A stretch of 64,000 bases of DNA from Trichobilharzia szidati (GCA_944472155.2 OX235274.1:38314052-38378051), one strand, 5' to 3'. Numbered from the stretch's first letter, positions 1-11,804 are shown. The notes: a model not told the origin generated them from the sequence alone. Numbers and translations are program-made.

Positions 1-529
1 ATGAATAACTGATAATCGCCTCGTAACTTATTATGATATTCACACATAAAGAATACCATTAAGGTAAGTGCTTTCTGCTTAAAAACAAATAAATCGCACT
101 CTATAAATGTCACAGAAAAGTGTTACTTGATAAAACTAGCACCCTTTGTGTCACTTTTATACTTGTCTTTTTTTATGCAACCTAAACTTTAAATTTCGCG
201 GCTATTCATTCTCACAAGATATAGATTTATTTCTTTTAAAATTCGTTTCCTTTATGAATTTAGACAAAGCAATAAGAAGACGAAATTTGTCTGAATCGTG
301 TAATGTATTTGCGCACACAACACATTTCGAATAATCTGATCAAACACGGACTTGTCATAGGAATATATATGAAATTAATAAAGAGTTAAGAGGTGAGAAA
401 ATAGATTTAGGTCAAGTTAAAAGATCACCATATTGAAGGTCAAAATAACAATGAAGACCACTAAACCAAATAACAGAGGTAATAGTACATCTACCCTGGC
501 TCGTATCAAACCAAAGTTTACCAAGGAAG
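1..529. other. No recognisable feature
   Basis: AT-rich sequence. The one short open frame near 146-334 has no motif, and its codon use looks like the background. A short stretch near 260-300 faintly resembles the arm of the inverted-repeat element at 7013-7330 but is too short to call. Confidence 0.5.
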
Positions 530-534
530 GTTTA

Positions 535-745
535 GTGTGATGACGTATTGTTGCTTTGAACGCATAGAGGTGGTTTAAACTTTCTAATTGCTAGGGCTTC
601 CACAAACTTTAGGATACGCCCCAAACACGTTCTATAGATAGGTTTAAAAGACGTGTAAACATCAATTTTATCTCCTGTCTCTATGATATGTTTCGCAATA
701 GATGAGCTAGGTCTCCTATTCTCACCATTAATGGGTTCATTATAG
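535..745 (-). pseudogene. Penelope-like element C-terminal fragment
   Basis: On the minus strand this encodes the end of a PLE endonuclease region. Visible pieces are SSSIAKHIIETGDKID, FKPIYR, the GRILKFVEALAIR helix and the family-typical end KPPLCVQ. In this family the pattern is the segment after the GIY-YIG nuclease core; the nuclease core itself is not here. It stops about 20 bases before a plus-strand PLE piece, so the two form a back-to-back pair, an arrangement PLE insertions often show. Confidence 0.75.
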
Positions 746-767
746 GGCATCATAGCAGCTTAATAAC

Positions 768-1110
768 TAGACAAAGATTGGACGCTGCAGTTAAAAAGAC
801 TTTTTATGCAGCTAATATCAAAATAATTGAGAATGCGAAGCCAATATATTCATCTAAACCCTTTGAAAAATGATGTCACAGCTCACTCTATTTACCAATT
901 TGAATGTACGTGTGGACACTCATACATTCGAAGGACTCATCGATCTCTGCAAGTAACAGCTGGCTTCAGAGCATATTCCTAAATGGCTTCAGAGGCAAAC
1001 AGAATCATCAGAAGGTGTAAATTCTTCTGAAATGGAGCTATCTTAAAAACCATAAGACACTTAAAGGAATCTTAGACCCTGACTATTTCAATGAATTAAC
1101 CTGAATAAAA
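768..1110 (+). pseudogene. Penelope-like element GIY-YIG region, decayed
   Basis: Plus-strand translation, with frame changes, shows RLDAAVKKTFYAANIKIIENAKPIY, then IYQFECTCGHSYI followed by RTHRSLQV. The cysteine-rich start (ECTCG) and the YI..RT match the GIY-YIG entrance of PLE proteins. Several stops (for example after KPFEK) show it is dead. It is the linker and the start of the endonuclease, lying opposite the minus-strand piece on its left. Confidence 0.7.
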
Positions 1111-1246
1111 ACGATAAATTAACTGAATTATTCGACAAGATGCTTTAAATTTAGACTAGTTTTTGTCTAATTATTTTGATATTAAGTCATTTCAACATTT
1201 ATGCAAGATAACTAGTGCATGCACAAATTACTGTCAGATTTTGATA

Positions 1247-2047
1247 ATATAAATAATAATAATAATTTGCTTTATTCCAAAACAGTACTTGTGATACAGA
1301 ATGGAATTCTCAGCATTTTACTACAGTATTGCATCCAGTTAGCACATTATCAATAAATAGAATTCTACATAGATTGAGGAAACCACAGTTCATTATGACA
1401 ACAACATATTGGCAAGTCGGTAGCAAAGGTAAAGCTGAAACAGTGTTTGAAGGTGTTAGAAAAGTAGGTGCTATCATATTTACTGGTGTAAGCGAGAGAA
1501 AGAAACAAAGCAGCACATAACGCAAAAAGGAAAAGAGAGAGAGAAAAGGAAAAGAAAGAAAGAAAACGTTGTACCTATAAATGATATGGGTTGGAAAGAT
1601 GAGATCCAGTTGTTCTACTGATTATTTAATGAATTATAGGTGTCACGCCTAATGCTTTCTTTATCACACAGAACACGAGATAAGTAGGGTATGGTTGAGT
1701 TTTTGTACTTGCTGATGTGAGCATATAGTTTTCTATATAGGCTTCTGGTTTCGCCTGATGAGATGCAAGGGGAAAGTTGTGAGTGAAGAGGGTGGTGTGA
1801 GTTAGATAAAATGGACTTGGCCCATTTCTCACAGGAGTTCATGTGCCTGTCGACCAGAATATTAACAAGCTGGTTAAGTGGCACGTTGCTTACCCTGCTG
1901 ACAACCTTTAACATCCTGCGTAATATGTTATAGTCTTTCTTCAGTAACCCGGGAAAAAGCTAAGGGGGAACAATAGAGAATAATAGGCAGGATGCGAGAA
2001 TTAACGAATTGTGGGAGTAAGGGTTGGGTTATGCCAGAATGTTTTAG
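1247..2047 (-). mobile_element. CR1-type LINE 3' fragment
   Basis: The element reads on the minus strand and ends at 1247 in an (ATT)n tail, typical of CR1-clade LINEs. The frame at 1615-1914 gives the last 99 residues of the ORF2 protein (MLKVVSRVSNVPLNQLVNIL onward), followed by a 3' UTR with purine-rich low-complexity sequence. It matches the copy at 56812-58063 almost base for base, and the match ends abruptly near 2047, inside the reverse-transcriptase carboxyl region. It is a 5'-truncated dead copy of fairly recent origin. Confidence 0.8.
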
Positions 2048-3032
2048 CATCACTACACAAACTTTTCATCAAGGCTAAAATGCAGCACTAACCACCTATT
2101 TATTCAATTTTTTAGCATGTAATATTAGAACTTATGACTTTTTCTATTAAAGTCCTCACAGTCGTTCACTTTGTTTCCGTCATACTGTGTGAAAAAAGCC
2201 CCAATTTATTTTGTGATTCCAAATATTTCTATTTACCTTATTTGTATTGTACTATTTCCTACAATTTAAGGTCGCCCTTTTCACGAAGCGCTTTCAGAAG
2301 ATTGACAGATAGAATGATACAGGCACATTTTGTCTCTTTTGGTCACTTATTATGACGAAATTTACACACTCACACACCCGTGTATAACAGTCACATTCAC
2401 AAAATACAACACCAAATGCAACCGAACGAAATGAATTTTCCCGCTGCTGCAAGCAAGATTTCATTTAGGTTTGCTATGCTCTCATTGTAATTAAGAAACA
2501 TACATAGTTTGAAAAAAACTCTTGAAGAGTGTTCAGGTCATTTCAGACAACTACTTTAACATTAGTTTTTGCATAGGTTAAAGAGAGGATAATATTTAAC
2601 ATGTGTCATTTTACTGCATCGCTGCTTTCTGCTTAATTATTGTGTTTTAGGTCATGGTCAAAAAAAAATAAATAAAATAAATCGTTATATTTTGAGTGTC
2701 TGTCACTAATTGTCCACAAGTGAATAACAGCTTGGGTTTAGAACTTGCATCAGTGAAAGTTTGGTTTTCGTTAAACATTTATGTGTTATGATGTTGCCAC
2801 TCTTGTATTTTGCAATACACTGAGCTGAGTTGAAACAGGGAACTCCAGGCTGGACATAGACGCGGTGATACCGTTTATCACTTAGCTACTTCCTCATCGT
2901 ACGCAACAGTCAACTGTTTTCCTAAGCGAGAACAAACAACGATGTGAGCCGGAAAGTATATTACAGTAGCAGCCACAGTATACTTACAAAAGAAACATAC
3001 ATACATACATATGTACACAGGCAACCACAGTT
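2048..3032. other. No recognisable gene or repeat
   Basis: AT-rich background with a CA-rich patch near 2370-2400 and an A-rich patch near 2665-2685. Short open frames here show no motif. Sequence around 2830-2930 has a vaguely tRNA-SINE-like feel but could not be aligned to either SINE family in the window. Confidence 0.4.
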
Positions 3033-3672
3033 AGTCGGACAGCACGAATGAAGATGTCAAAGTCAGCCAGCCAGAACCGGAAACGCAAGATACGCCTTCA
3101 TCAATCTGAAACCAATTTGGAAATCTTCTGCACTCACTCAGTCAGCATAAAGAACAAGATTTGGATTTTCAACACAAATATGAAGTCAATCAGTTCTTAT
3201 ATAGAGAACAGAAACTTGCAGTGTATGTCATTCAAGAAAAGAACTTCCAACAAGTTATATACTTTTATGAACAGCTGCCTTCGCTAGCTCCATACTGAAG
3301 ATCAAATGGCCGGCAGACCAGAAATAATTAGCAACAAGAAACTCTGGCTGGGAACAAAACAACGAAGAGCCGATTGCTCAACAGATATGTAGGAGAAAGT
3401 GGTGATGGATTGGGCACACGTTGAGGAGGCCATCGAATGACATCACGCGCAATGCAAGCCAGTGCTCGAGTGGAATCCGAATGGGAAGCAACGAGTAGGT
3501 CTTTGGTGCGAGGGTGACATGGAGGGGATCGTATGAGTTGGAGGAGAAGATGAGAGATTATGGTCAGTCCTGAACCCATCTGAAGAGGACAGCAGAGAAT
3601 AAAAGAAAGTAGGGATGCTTTGTTGAAGCCCTATGTTTCACTCGGAACCCAAGGGAATAAAATAATAATATC
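3033..3672 (+). mobile_element. RTE-clade LINE 3' fragment, decayed
   Basis: Matches the carboxyl and tail portion of the RTE at 34139-37205 in the plus orientation. Broken frames recover the motif order DEDVKxxxGKA, FxxLKPIWKS, SIKNKIxIFNTN and VKSVLLYGSETW. It ends in the diagnostic RTE tail, where 'gaagccctatgtttcactcggaaccc' is followed by an A/T-rich simple repeat at about 3660. Many stops and indels; an old 5'-truncated copy. Confidence 0.75.
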
Positions 3673-3679
3673 ACTGTGG

Positions 3680-4184
3680 TGCGAAGTCTAACCTCAGAAA
3701 AACAAACAATTGCAATCACCTCCAACATAAAATTAAAGAAGGATATTAAAACCATTTAGAGGCTGGAATATTTGTATAGAGCTATGTGCAAATCAATATG
3801 TACACAACTGATAGAAATGAGTCAGAACTAAGGGTTGGGCCATATGATATTTTATAACTGCACTGATCACTAAGGATAATACAGTGATGCTTTCCAGCAA
3901 TGTAGGTTGAAAACCTGTTTAACATTATTCTTAACCAGTACATTCAGGAACCAAAAACATTTGTTCAGTTTCTTTAACCTTTTGACTATCGAGAACAAAT
4001 ATACATTCAGATGGTCAAAAGTTATATTTCATCTAAAACTAACATCTAAGTAGTACTCGACGGCTATTTTGTCCCACTTTGAATGTATTCAGCAATAGAC
4101 ACCTATCATCTCAGCGGGAATCGAGTTTTGGGCAATCAGCTTATAGTATGAACACGTTAATATTGAGTCAATGAAATGAAGCTC
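3680..4184. other. No recognisable feature
   Basis: AT-rich sequence between an RTE tail and a decayed SINE-A. Nothing coding or repeated within the window was identified. Confidence 0.4.
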
Positions 4185-4480
4185 AGTGGTCCATGGACTT
4201 AAACTTCCACTAACTCGTTATGTATATTGCCACCCCTCAACCACTCAGTGTTATCAGTGAGTATCTGCCCTCATACCCGACTTCGTACACCTTACTGGTG
4301 ACGACTTCTCACTGGAACTGTAGGCAACTTCATCCAGTAGCTGATCACTGATGAATAGCGGGTTAATCTGTAAGTGTTTAACTAAGGTTCTGGGTGTGAT
4401 CCACAGTGTGATTATGAGTGTGCACTACCAAAAAGACCGAAAACTAGGAGGAAACACATGTTAAGTACTCCTTTATTTTC
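4185..4480. mobile_element. SINE-A (hammerhead SINE), old inverted pair
   Basis: The left part (about 4190-4370) matches the reversed head region of SINE-A, with the diagnostic GTGAGTATxTGxCCTCA and GGTxACGACTTCTCACTxGA blocks. The right part (4381-4480) runs forward and keeps a worn hammerhead segment: AGACC, loop, AGGAgGAAAC, then TTAAGTACTCC. The conserved core is broken. Heavily diverged. Confidence 0.55.
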
Positions 4481-4884
4481 ATTGGTTCTCAAAGTGACAT
4501 CAATTCATGTTTAAGTCTAACTTGAAGTGTACCTAGTCGCTATAAAGTGACATTTGGAAATATTAAAGATGATCCCTGCATTAAAATGAAGGTAGTTCAT
4601 CTTTATCACCAAACGCCCGTCAGTATCGAAAAGCAATCTATCAGCGGGAAAAAAAACAGATAATGATCTATCGCAAAAAGGACTATAATCAAAGAGGTAA
4701 AGTTGAATGTATAATTTTATAACTATAGTGCTTTGCTTTTTTCTAAGCTATGCAGTAATATTTGACATTTCCATAGAATCTTTATCTGCAATCACAGCAA
4801 ATACCTATGTGAAATATAAACTTCGTAAGAATCTTAGCCACATGTTTTAGGTCCGAAATTCAGTAGTTTAGTGGTATATTCATG
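4481..4884. other. No recognisable feature
   Basis: AT-rich background; no motif, no tandem repeat and no match to the repeat families in this window. Confidence 0.4.
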
Positions 4885-5790
4885 AATAATCATCATCCAG
4901 ACATTGACGAAAACAAAACATGTAGTTTAGCAAAGAGGCTGTTTTCAGCGAATTCATCCTCTTCTTCAGCTGTACAGTCGAAATTATATACAATATTTCA
5001 TGAAAGAGGATAGTAACAAAGGTGATGAGTTGTCACAAACATACTTGTTACTATTAGTCAATGCATAAAAAGAGTTGAGGAAGCGTACTAGAATTACGTA
5101 GTAAGATAAATGATTTATTGAATGAGTTGTTATCAGGATGCACATGGAAACGAAGGAAAATATGGAATTGTGTACAAGAGTTATAAGGGGTTACAAAAAC
5201 AGACAAGCAGACATGATGTCAGTGGAAATGAACAAGATTGTTACCTTGTTAGCAGATGTGGTTAAATAATTTTCCTTTGTACGCATAGCTGCGATTTCTC
5301 TATCTGAATGGCTAAAGCCTCAGCAGTGAAAAGGAGACCAAAGCTTATTGCCTTTGGCAGGTTACTCCTCACTTTGTAGATTACTTTGAAGGAGGCGTTT
5401 CTTGAGATGGAATGAGCAGTGTTGACAAGGAGTTCTATTATCTCAGTCATTATGGAGGCATTACTGACTTTCTGCAACCACACATGATAGTGTTCTTGTT
5501 CCAATCAGTTAGAAAAACTAGATCTATGCATAGAAAAGAAAATTATTTAACCATTTCTACTATCATGGTAACGAACTTTTTGATTTCTACCAACTTCATT
5601 TTTACTTTTTTGTTTTTCTAACTTCTTGAACTTTTGTATTTCCATAGGACTCTTACATAATTCAATGTTTTCCTTCGTTTCTATGTGTATCATGATTAAA
5701 ACTCATTCATCAAGTTATTCATCTTATTACGTAACTCTAATACACTCATCTTGTGCACTAACCAGTTGTAACATTCAAGTGTTAGTTTGC
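4885..5790. mobile_element. PLE terminal fragments in inverted array
   Basis: Three pieces of one PLE family. Plus-strand 4885-5005 matches 53730-53845, the UTR-like stretch before the GIY-YIG end. Minus-strand 5030-5510 encodes the carboxyl end (LLVNTAHSIS, FKVIYKVR, then LLFTAEALAIQIEKSQLCVQ) and its 3' UTR. Plus-strand 5511-5780 is again that 3' UTR. The minus and plus 3' UTRs face away from each other, giving a terminal inverted repeat. All pieces are dead. The same 3' UTR appears intact at 54150-54380. Confidence 0.7.
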
Positions 5791-5816
5791 GGGAATTTCT
5801 TATGTTTCAGGATTTT

Positions 5817-6410
5817 GTCATGAGCTGACATCAATTAGAGAACCATTGGAAAACCTGGGAGTAATGGACAGCTAATTCGTCATAGTTTTGAACTTTTCCT
5901 CAGGATGTACTAACTGAGGTTCGAATCGAGACGTTTTCCGTTACAAGGCGACCTCGTAGACCATTAAGACACTGGGACCCGACCCAATAGCCAGCTCATG
6001 AATTCTAAATCCTGCCAATTCACGATATAGCGTGACTAGCACCAGCCAATGTCATCTGTGGTCAGTATTTGTCCTCACACCAGACCGTCTGTATCCCCTT
6101 GGTCATGACTCCTCACTAAAACTCACGACCCTACCTACCTGAATATGGCCAGTCACTGGTCGTAACCAGTGAAGTACAGTGGGTCGGATGTAAGAAAAAA
6201 TACTCACCACGGATGACATTGGCTAGTGCTCTCGCTGTATCATGAATTGGCAGGATTTGAAATTCATGGGCTGGCTATTGGATCGGGTCCCAGTGGCTTA
6301 ATGGTCTAAAAGTTCGCCTTGTAACCAGAAGGTGCTGGATTCGACCCCTAGTGGATGCGGGTTTACGAAGAATGTCAAACTAGGATGAAACGGATGTCTA
6401 ATACTAACAG
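5817..6410. mobile_element. SINE-A inverted dimer
   Basis: A minus-oriented SINE-A (5817 to about 6185) is followed directly by a plus-oriented one (about 6178-6405), head to head. The plus unit shows the Pol III A-box-like TGGCTTAATGG, a worn B box GATTCGACCCC, and a hammerhead remnant AAACTAGGATGAAACgg. The minus unit begins with the family terminus CATGAGCTGACATCAATTAGAGAACC. Both hammerhead cores are damaged. Confidence 0.75.
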
Positions 6411-7012
6411 TTATGATCATGAAAACTCATCACTTTGTTCCAACTGTTTTTCGTGAAAAACTGTAAATAATTGCAGGGGTGCGGCTTAGTGAATGAATTT
6501 TCCGGAAACAGCCTTTCTCCTGAAATATGTATTTCTTTTTCATTAATTTAGTAATAGTATAAACTCGATATGACAGAATGATATTATTAGTAGACGTGTG
6601 TCTCACTGGATTACCTCTCATGAAAATACGACATTATCAGTCATAGAAACAGACATTTTCTGGATTTTTCTTTTAAAACAAAATCTTTCAAATCACTGCA
6701 ACCAAAACTTGGACATTGCCAAAATTCACACAAAATCAAACAGTATTATGAATTAATCTAGGAAATGACCAGAATTCTATCGCTTATAAACAAAGGATAA
6801 TGGGAAATAGGAGCATTTACTTTCCGAGTGCTTATTAGTTCCACATTCGAAGCATGTCTAATGAAGAAGTGATGCATTTCACAATGCTTTCCACACGACG
6901 GATCAAAGCTAACTAGTGTGCAGAACTAAAAGTTCAGGAGAACTATGTAAAGGAATTTTCAAAACAAAAAATAAACATAAATGAGTTCATTAAAACAATT
7001 AGTCCCTTTGAT
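6411..7012. other. No recognisable feature
   Basis: AT-rich background; the short minus-strand open frame near 6430-6621 has no recognisable motif. Confidence 0.4.
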
Positions 7013-7335
7013 AAATTTGAATAAAGCATTTAGAAGACAAATTTCGCGAGATGATCGCATCATTTCGTAGTTTCTTTACAACCGCTTTACAACTAACACG
7101 GATAACAATAATAAAATAAAGTTCATGACAATTACTCAGTTATATAAAAAACAAAAGTACATACTAATGACCAATCATAGTTTTAAACAGGTCAAGTAGT
7201 CCATGGTAGGCGAAGGTTGAAGTCTATTGTTTTTTGTACACACACAGTTTAGGCGGTTGTAAAGAAACTACGAAATGATATCATCTAGCGAAATTTGTCT
7301 TCTAAATGCCTTATTCACATAAATGAGTTAATTTT
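7013..7335. mobile_element. MITE-like element with terminal inverted repeats
   Basis: About 320 bases with nearly matching ends. The left arm (GAATAAAGCATTTAGAAG, ACAAATTTCGCGAGATGAT, then CATTTCGTAGTTTCTTTACA) reappears reversed at about 7255-7325 over some 65 bases. No coding capacity. A second, one-armed copy lies at 38023-38275. The structure suits a non-autonomous DNA transposon, but no transposase or clear target duplication is visible. A short direct repeat (ACATAAATGAGTT) lies near both ends, about 25 bases outside the left arm, so it is not a clean duplication. Confidence 0.65.
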
Positions 7336-7527
7336 AATTTATATGGTGTTTCAAAACGAGAATTTTAAGTGCTATAGTTATCAGTAGGTAAATAAATCTT
7401 CTGTCGACTGAACAATTTGATTAAAATTCGTGTATTATTTCAGAAAATATATACTTAGGATATTTGACTGTGCTAAAAGCACAATTTACTCATGGGTGAA
7501 GAAATAAAATCCGAACATAAATACACC

Positions 7528-7765
7528 TGTGCGTCGATAGCACAAAAATCGAATGCTCGCCAACCATGCCCCATGTGGTACGGGGTTCGATTCCCGGCCA
7601 CAGACGCACTCCCTTACCTCGCCAAACAAGACTGGTAAAGAGGGAAGGTTGCGCATGAGGCTAGCAACCCCATCCCGTGAAAATAAACACCACTGCTACC
7701 GAAAATTCAAGCCTGTAACTCGAAGCTCTATGTTCCACTGGGAACGTAAAGGAATAAAAAAACTA
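7528..7765 (+). mobile_element. SINE-B (tRNA head + RTE body and tail)
   Basis: The tRNA-like head starts with TGCGTCGATAGC and has a B box GGTTCGATTCC. The body (GCGCATGAGGCTAGCAACC, CCATCCCGTGAAAATAAACAC, CTGCTACCGAAA) resembles the 5' end of the RTE at 34139-37205. The tail (GAAGCTCTATGTTCCACTGG, GAACGTAAAGGAATAAAAAAA) is the RTE 3' end. It has no real gene; the short open frame is the copied RTE start. The A box is worn, so it is probably silent. Confidence 0.8.
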
Positions 7766-8087
7766 TCATACCTGTGTTAACAAAAAGAGGAAACAAGGGT
7801 TAGTTGAAGGAAAACTTACAAACAAATGATTGTGTAATTCTATACATCCTACAATAACATACATTAGTGTGAAGTATGCACATCCACCTATTTGCCTCTG
7901 TGTCAAATGGCACTCTGACATGGCATAATAGAACTGCTAAAACGGATTTTTTAAGTAATATACTTTATCATGGGTGCTTTACGTCCACTAGTTTCATTTC
8001 GAATTTTCATCTAACACCTTAGAATTCATGACGGCAGTAGAAGTTCTGTTTAATTTTCCTCTTTTCTAAATTTTTCTTTCCATTCCT

Positions 8088-8330
8088 TTGCGTTTGCAGT
8101 GGAACATAGGACTTTAAGGTTGAGGTCTGAAGTTTAAACAGTGGTGGTGCTTTCACAGAATGAGGTTGCCAGCCTCACACTCAACCTTCCCTCTTTCTCA
8201 GGATTACTACCGCCTAAAAGAGGATTAGGAGCGCGGTGGTCAGGAAGCAAATCCTGACTGCGTGCATGACTGGCAAGTATCCTACGAATGGACCACTGAC
8301 CCACTGGTTCGACCGCCAGCAGTAAATCAT
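8088..8330 (-). mobile_element. SINE-B, diverged copy
   Basis: Reverse-oriented copy: tail (TTTGCGTTTGCAGTGGAACATAGG on the plus strand), body with AGGTTGCCAGCCTCAC, and a badly worn head ending near 8325. The acceptor and B-box region is much altered. An old copy. Confidence 0.65.
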
Positions 8331-8340
8331 TGTCAGTTAA

Positions 8341-9099
8341 CTTTTAAATTATCTAAATTAGTTTATAGTAATGTTTTCATTAACAAAACTACAGAATATT
8401 TGTTACTATTGTGCAATTTTTTAACATACTACACGGTTTAGTGGATTAAACATCCTCTCAAGTGGCGTAATTTTTGCTAAAATCTGCTTTGTGTTGCCTT
8501 GCTACTTTTGCTGGACAGGTCATCAAACCTTTTTATGAATGACTGCTTGCGAAGAACTTTAGAAGGTGAGGAAAGTACTTAAAGGTTTCTGTCTAATTTG
8601 GTGACTTCACATCTCAATATAAATAAATAAAAATTATAGTTTTCTATAGAATAATTTCCAAAACAATAATTACTTTTTTAATTATATTAACAAAGTACTT
8701 TTATTACTGAACTTACCTAAAAATAAATAACGAAAAATCTCCGAAAGAGTTGTACTCATCCCCTTAGTCTACAAAGAAAATGTGAAAATAAGATTAAGTA
8801 ACTCATAAATCCTGTAAATATTCATCAAAAGTTATTTCTAATATAATATATACATTTGTGTACTCAACAGACTGTTTCAGCCTTAAACAGCTTCAAGTAA
8901 TGATTCATATTCATGTTCAAGGAATTATTTGAAATTCAAGCATACATGGCATATGTTTTGTGCAGAATTTGTGCCCCCAAGAAGATGTCTTCGTCTGTTT
9001 CTTATCGATAAATTTGGGGCTTAAGTTACCTAGTTGTTATTTCTAGATCAATCTGATGAATATAATAGTGTTACAACTTCATGGTCGTTTGTCTGCTTA
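8341..9099. other. No recognisable feature
   Basis: AT-rich stretch with no open frame of note and no match to other repeats in the window. Confidence 0.4.
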
Positions 9100-9420
9100 T
9101 TAGATGGTTGGAGTCAATCTTTATGGAACCTTCGCACTAGATTTCGTGCTAATTGGCACTGGTCAAAAAGACGTACTTGCAATCTCGAAGGAACTCATGT
9201 CCCTCCTCCGATTCAAGCCCAGGTCACCCAGTTCTGCAGTCAGAGACGTTACCACTGAGCTGTTCAGGCTCGCAATTGACCTCCTATACCGTGCACAGTG
9301 ATGGCAAGCCACCTAGCATGGTGGCCGCATGGCAAACTTGACTGATGCAATTCATTCTGCGGCAAACAAAGGACTGAACACATGACACCAGTTAGTTATT
9401 GACCAATCAAACTATCAGGT
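9100..9420 (+). repeat. Unclassified interspersed repeat R2
   Basis: Shares about 200 bases with 61570-61998: CTAGATTTCGTGCTAA then TGGCAC, CTCGAAGGAACT, GTCACCCAG, GAGCTxTTCAGGCTCGC and CACAGTGATGGCAAG. Overlapping open frames of 60-75 residues come from compositional chance; none shows a domain. The far end (GACCAATCAAA) matches the end of the other copy. This copy lacks the left hairpin arm seen there. Family not recognised. Confidence 0.6.
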
Positions 9421-9433
9421 AGCGCATTATATT

Positions 9434-9700
9434 GTTATTTCTTTGTTTTCCTAGAGGGACATGGAGCTTCAGCACCACGTTTCCAATTTTTCCTTTTCTG
9501 TTCAGTCCTCTTTAGCTGGCTTGACAATTTCTCATTAGCTCTCATCTCCTCCTCACACTACCTCCTACGCGTCACCCTCGGACCCCATCTAAACTCGTTT
9601 TTCTCCATTCGAAATTCTGCCTGCCGCGCGGTGTCACCCAACTATCTCCTCAGCGTTTGTCCGGCTCACCTCTATTTTCTTTGACATTTCTGTTGAAAAA
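9434..9700 (-). mobile_element. RTE LINE 3' tail, decayed
   Basis: Minus-strand RTE tail: on the plus strand GGACATGGAGCTTCAGC, then CTCATCTCCTCCTCACAC, GTCACCCTCG and CTCCTCAGCGTTTGTCCG correspond, in reverse, to the end of the RTE carboxyl region and its UTR. Strongly diverged and short. Confidence 0.6.
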
Positions 9701-10299
9701 CAGGTAGTACACAGTGATACAATGTTATCTAACATGCAACTACACTTCCAAAATTTCAGTGTAATATGAAAAGGATGGATAGCTTTAAACTGAAGCAAGC
9801 GATTTGTTCAGCTGAATTCATTTTCGCAGTTATAACCCACTGTCTATTCATTTATATAAAGGAAATATTGAAACTTATCAGATGTCTTCAATAACTGGTA
9901 ATGGCCACTGCTTTCTCAGTAAGGGCGGGTGCACGCTAGAGTTAATCCTGTCTGCTAGTTCAAAACTATGGCAGTAAAAAGATCCGTACGCATGTTTCGG
10001 TATTTTCTTAATTGGAATCTGAATGCAATTTTCATTTTTCAAATATCAATTCCTTGGGGGTAATTATAGTACAAATTCAAAAGGAAGTCGGTAGACTTAC
10101 TTTTCATTAAAGTGGTTTTCTGATCTGAGGTACATTGAAGATATACCTAAAGCAGTATCTTAATTTACAGATAAATCTACTTATTTTGCCACCGACTGTA
10201 CATATTTGAAAGGAAGACATTATCTTCACTTAAGATTATAGGATTTTGCGGATTCGGAATAATTTCATTTCATTTGTTAGATTCAGTTGTGAACGACTA
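9701..10299. other. No recognisable feature
   Basis: AT-rich background with no supported gene or repeat. Confidence 0.4.
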
Positions 10300-10640
10300 C
10301 CAGTTAAAGAGATCACTGAAAGCCAGTGGCAAGTGTTAGACAGCCATTTGATCCTGTTTCATGGCTCTTCATCATTGCGAACCGACGACGCCACCACAGA
10401 TCAAACCCCGGGACTTTCGGGATAGTAGTGTATCATGATTTTACGAAGTTTTAATTCAGGGGTCACTAAATTCCAGCCGAAGTAAGTGAGTGGTAAACGA
10501 GCTTTGTCTCGTTACCTAGAGGTCCCAGACTCGATCCTTGTGGTGTTGTGTGTGCACAATGATGAAAAGTGCGAAAGTAGGATGAAACGGCTGTACAGTG
10601 CTCTCAAGTTCGCAATGATCTCTGTAGCTAATTTTGGTTC
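10300..10640. mobile_element. SINE-A, old inverted dimer
   Basis: The left part is reversed (GTTAGACAGCCATTTGATCC, then GGCTCTTCATCATTGCG). The right part runs forward, with GAGGTCCCAGACTCGATCC followed by a worn hammerhead: ATGATGA, then AAAGTAGGATGAAACGGCTG and TACAGTGC. C3 of the core is replaced. A diverged subfamily. Confidence 0.6.
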
Positions 10641-10934
10641 TTGAAGGAATCCAAGAAGTGGAATTAATGATTGTAATTTTATTTAACAAAGAAAACAATT
10701 AGGCGGGTTTTATACCTTTCTAAACCTTAAGGCTTTTAAAGTATAAAATATGCTGAGTTCCCTGAAACATGCGACTAGGCGTTCCATACAAATGTTTATG
10801 TGAAATGCAGTGGAACACAACAGAATTATGCTGATAAGGCCGCCTATTTTAGTAACGAAACGTTTATTGCTAAATTTCTTAGCTAAAGAAATATCAAGTT
10901 AAAAGCATTCACACCTTCTACTAAAAATCTATAA

Positions 10935-11605
10935 CGACGAAAACCAACGTGTTATGGTCTGAACTCAGGTAATCAGTCTTTGCGTTCTACTGCATAGCTA
11001 ACCAGAACGTCCTTGATTTACATGTGATACTAAAATGTCAGGACGATAGCAAGGAGACGGATCTTTCAGATGAAATCTAAGCTACTGTCTAACAATAATA
11101 AGACATCAAAAAGTAAAGTTACCTCATCAATGCCTTTTGGCAGCTATACAGATCAAATTTAGCCTTAACTACAAAACGAGTACCCTACAACAGAATTATT
11201 TGACCAAAATCAAGCGCATGAAGTATCTGAGAACCCAGTAAAACATTCAAAACAAGGTGGGATGAAAACCCAGTCAGGAAAAATAAGACAGCAGAAAATT
11301 CCTGCAGACAATCCAAGGTCAGAATGACCTTGACTTACTCAAATAAAATCTCAACCGCAACACGACACATTAGCAATATCATCATCATGGAACCAAAACG
11401 AGAAGCTTTTAAATTAGGAATTACATCAGAAAAAAGACAAATAATAAGGAAAAAATCAAAATACGATGTGCAGACTTCAGGGCAGTGATACAGAGTCTAT
11501 GAGGAAAAGAGGTAATAACTACGAAGTCAGTTGAAATGTCTGAATAGGTATCAATATTCTAAGTAGATCGTTCAGGGTGGATTTTCCAAACAATTATTCC
11601 GTTAG
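10935..11605 (+). repeat. Unclassified interspersed repeat R1 (uninterrupted copy)
   Basis: Starts near GTGTTATGGTCTGAAC and ends near GATTTTCCAAACAATTATTCC. The same order of blocks is found, split by insertions, at 30318-33262 and reversed at 62440-63055. Shared blocks include TAACCAGAACGTCCTTGA, ATTTAACAATAATAAxATATCAA and AAAATTACCTxAxCAATGxCTTTxGGCAGC. No protein coding is visible. It could be the internal part or UTR of an unrecognised retroelement. Confidence 0.6.
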
Positions 11606-11804
11606 AGATCTATGATTCTACTGCAAAATATTCCTGCTATTAATTCACTCAAATCTGCAGTGTAATAATTAGTCTCCTTAAATGAGTTTTAATCACGAAA
11701 AAGGTTTCTCAGGAAAAAAATATAAAACATCTCTAGATTGGTTGAGTAATGATTATTTACCAGAAAGATAATTTATCAATATTTGGTTTGTAAGGATTAG
11801 ATTT

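Noticed and set aside
146..334. Open frame of 62 codons near the left edge
   Set aside because: No motif, no codon bias, and the surrounding sequence is AT-rich background.
9034..9341. Three overlapping frames in R2
   Set aside because: All three frames are open over a repeated non-coding sequence, and the other R2 copy does not keep them.
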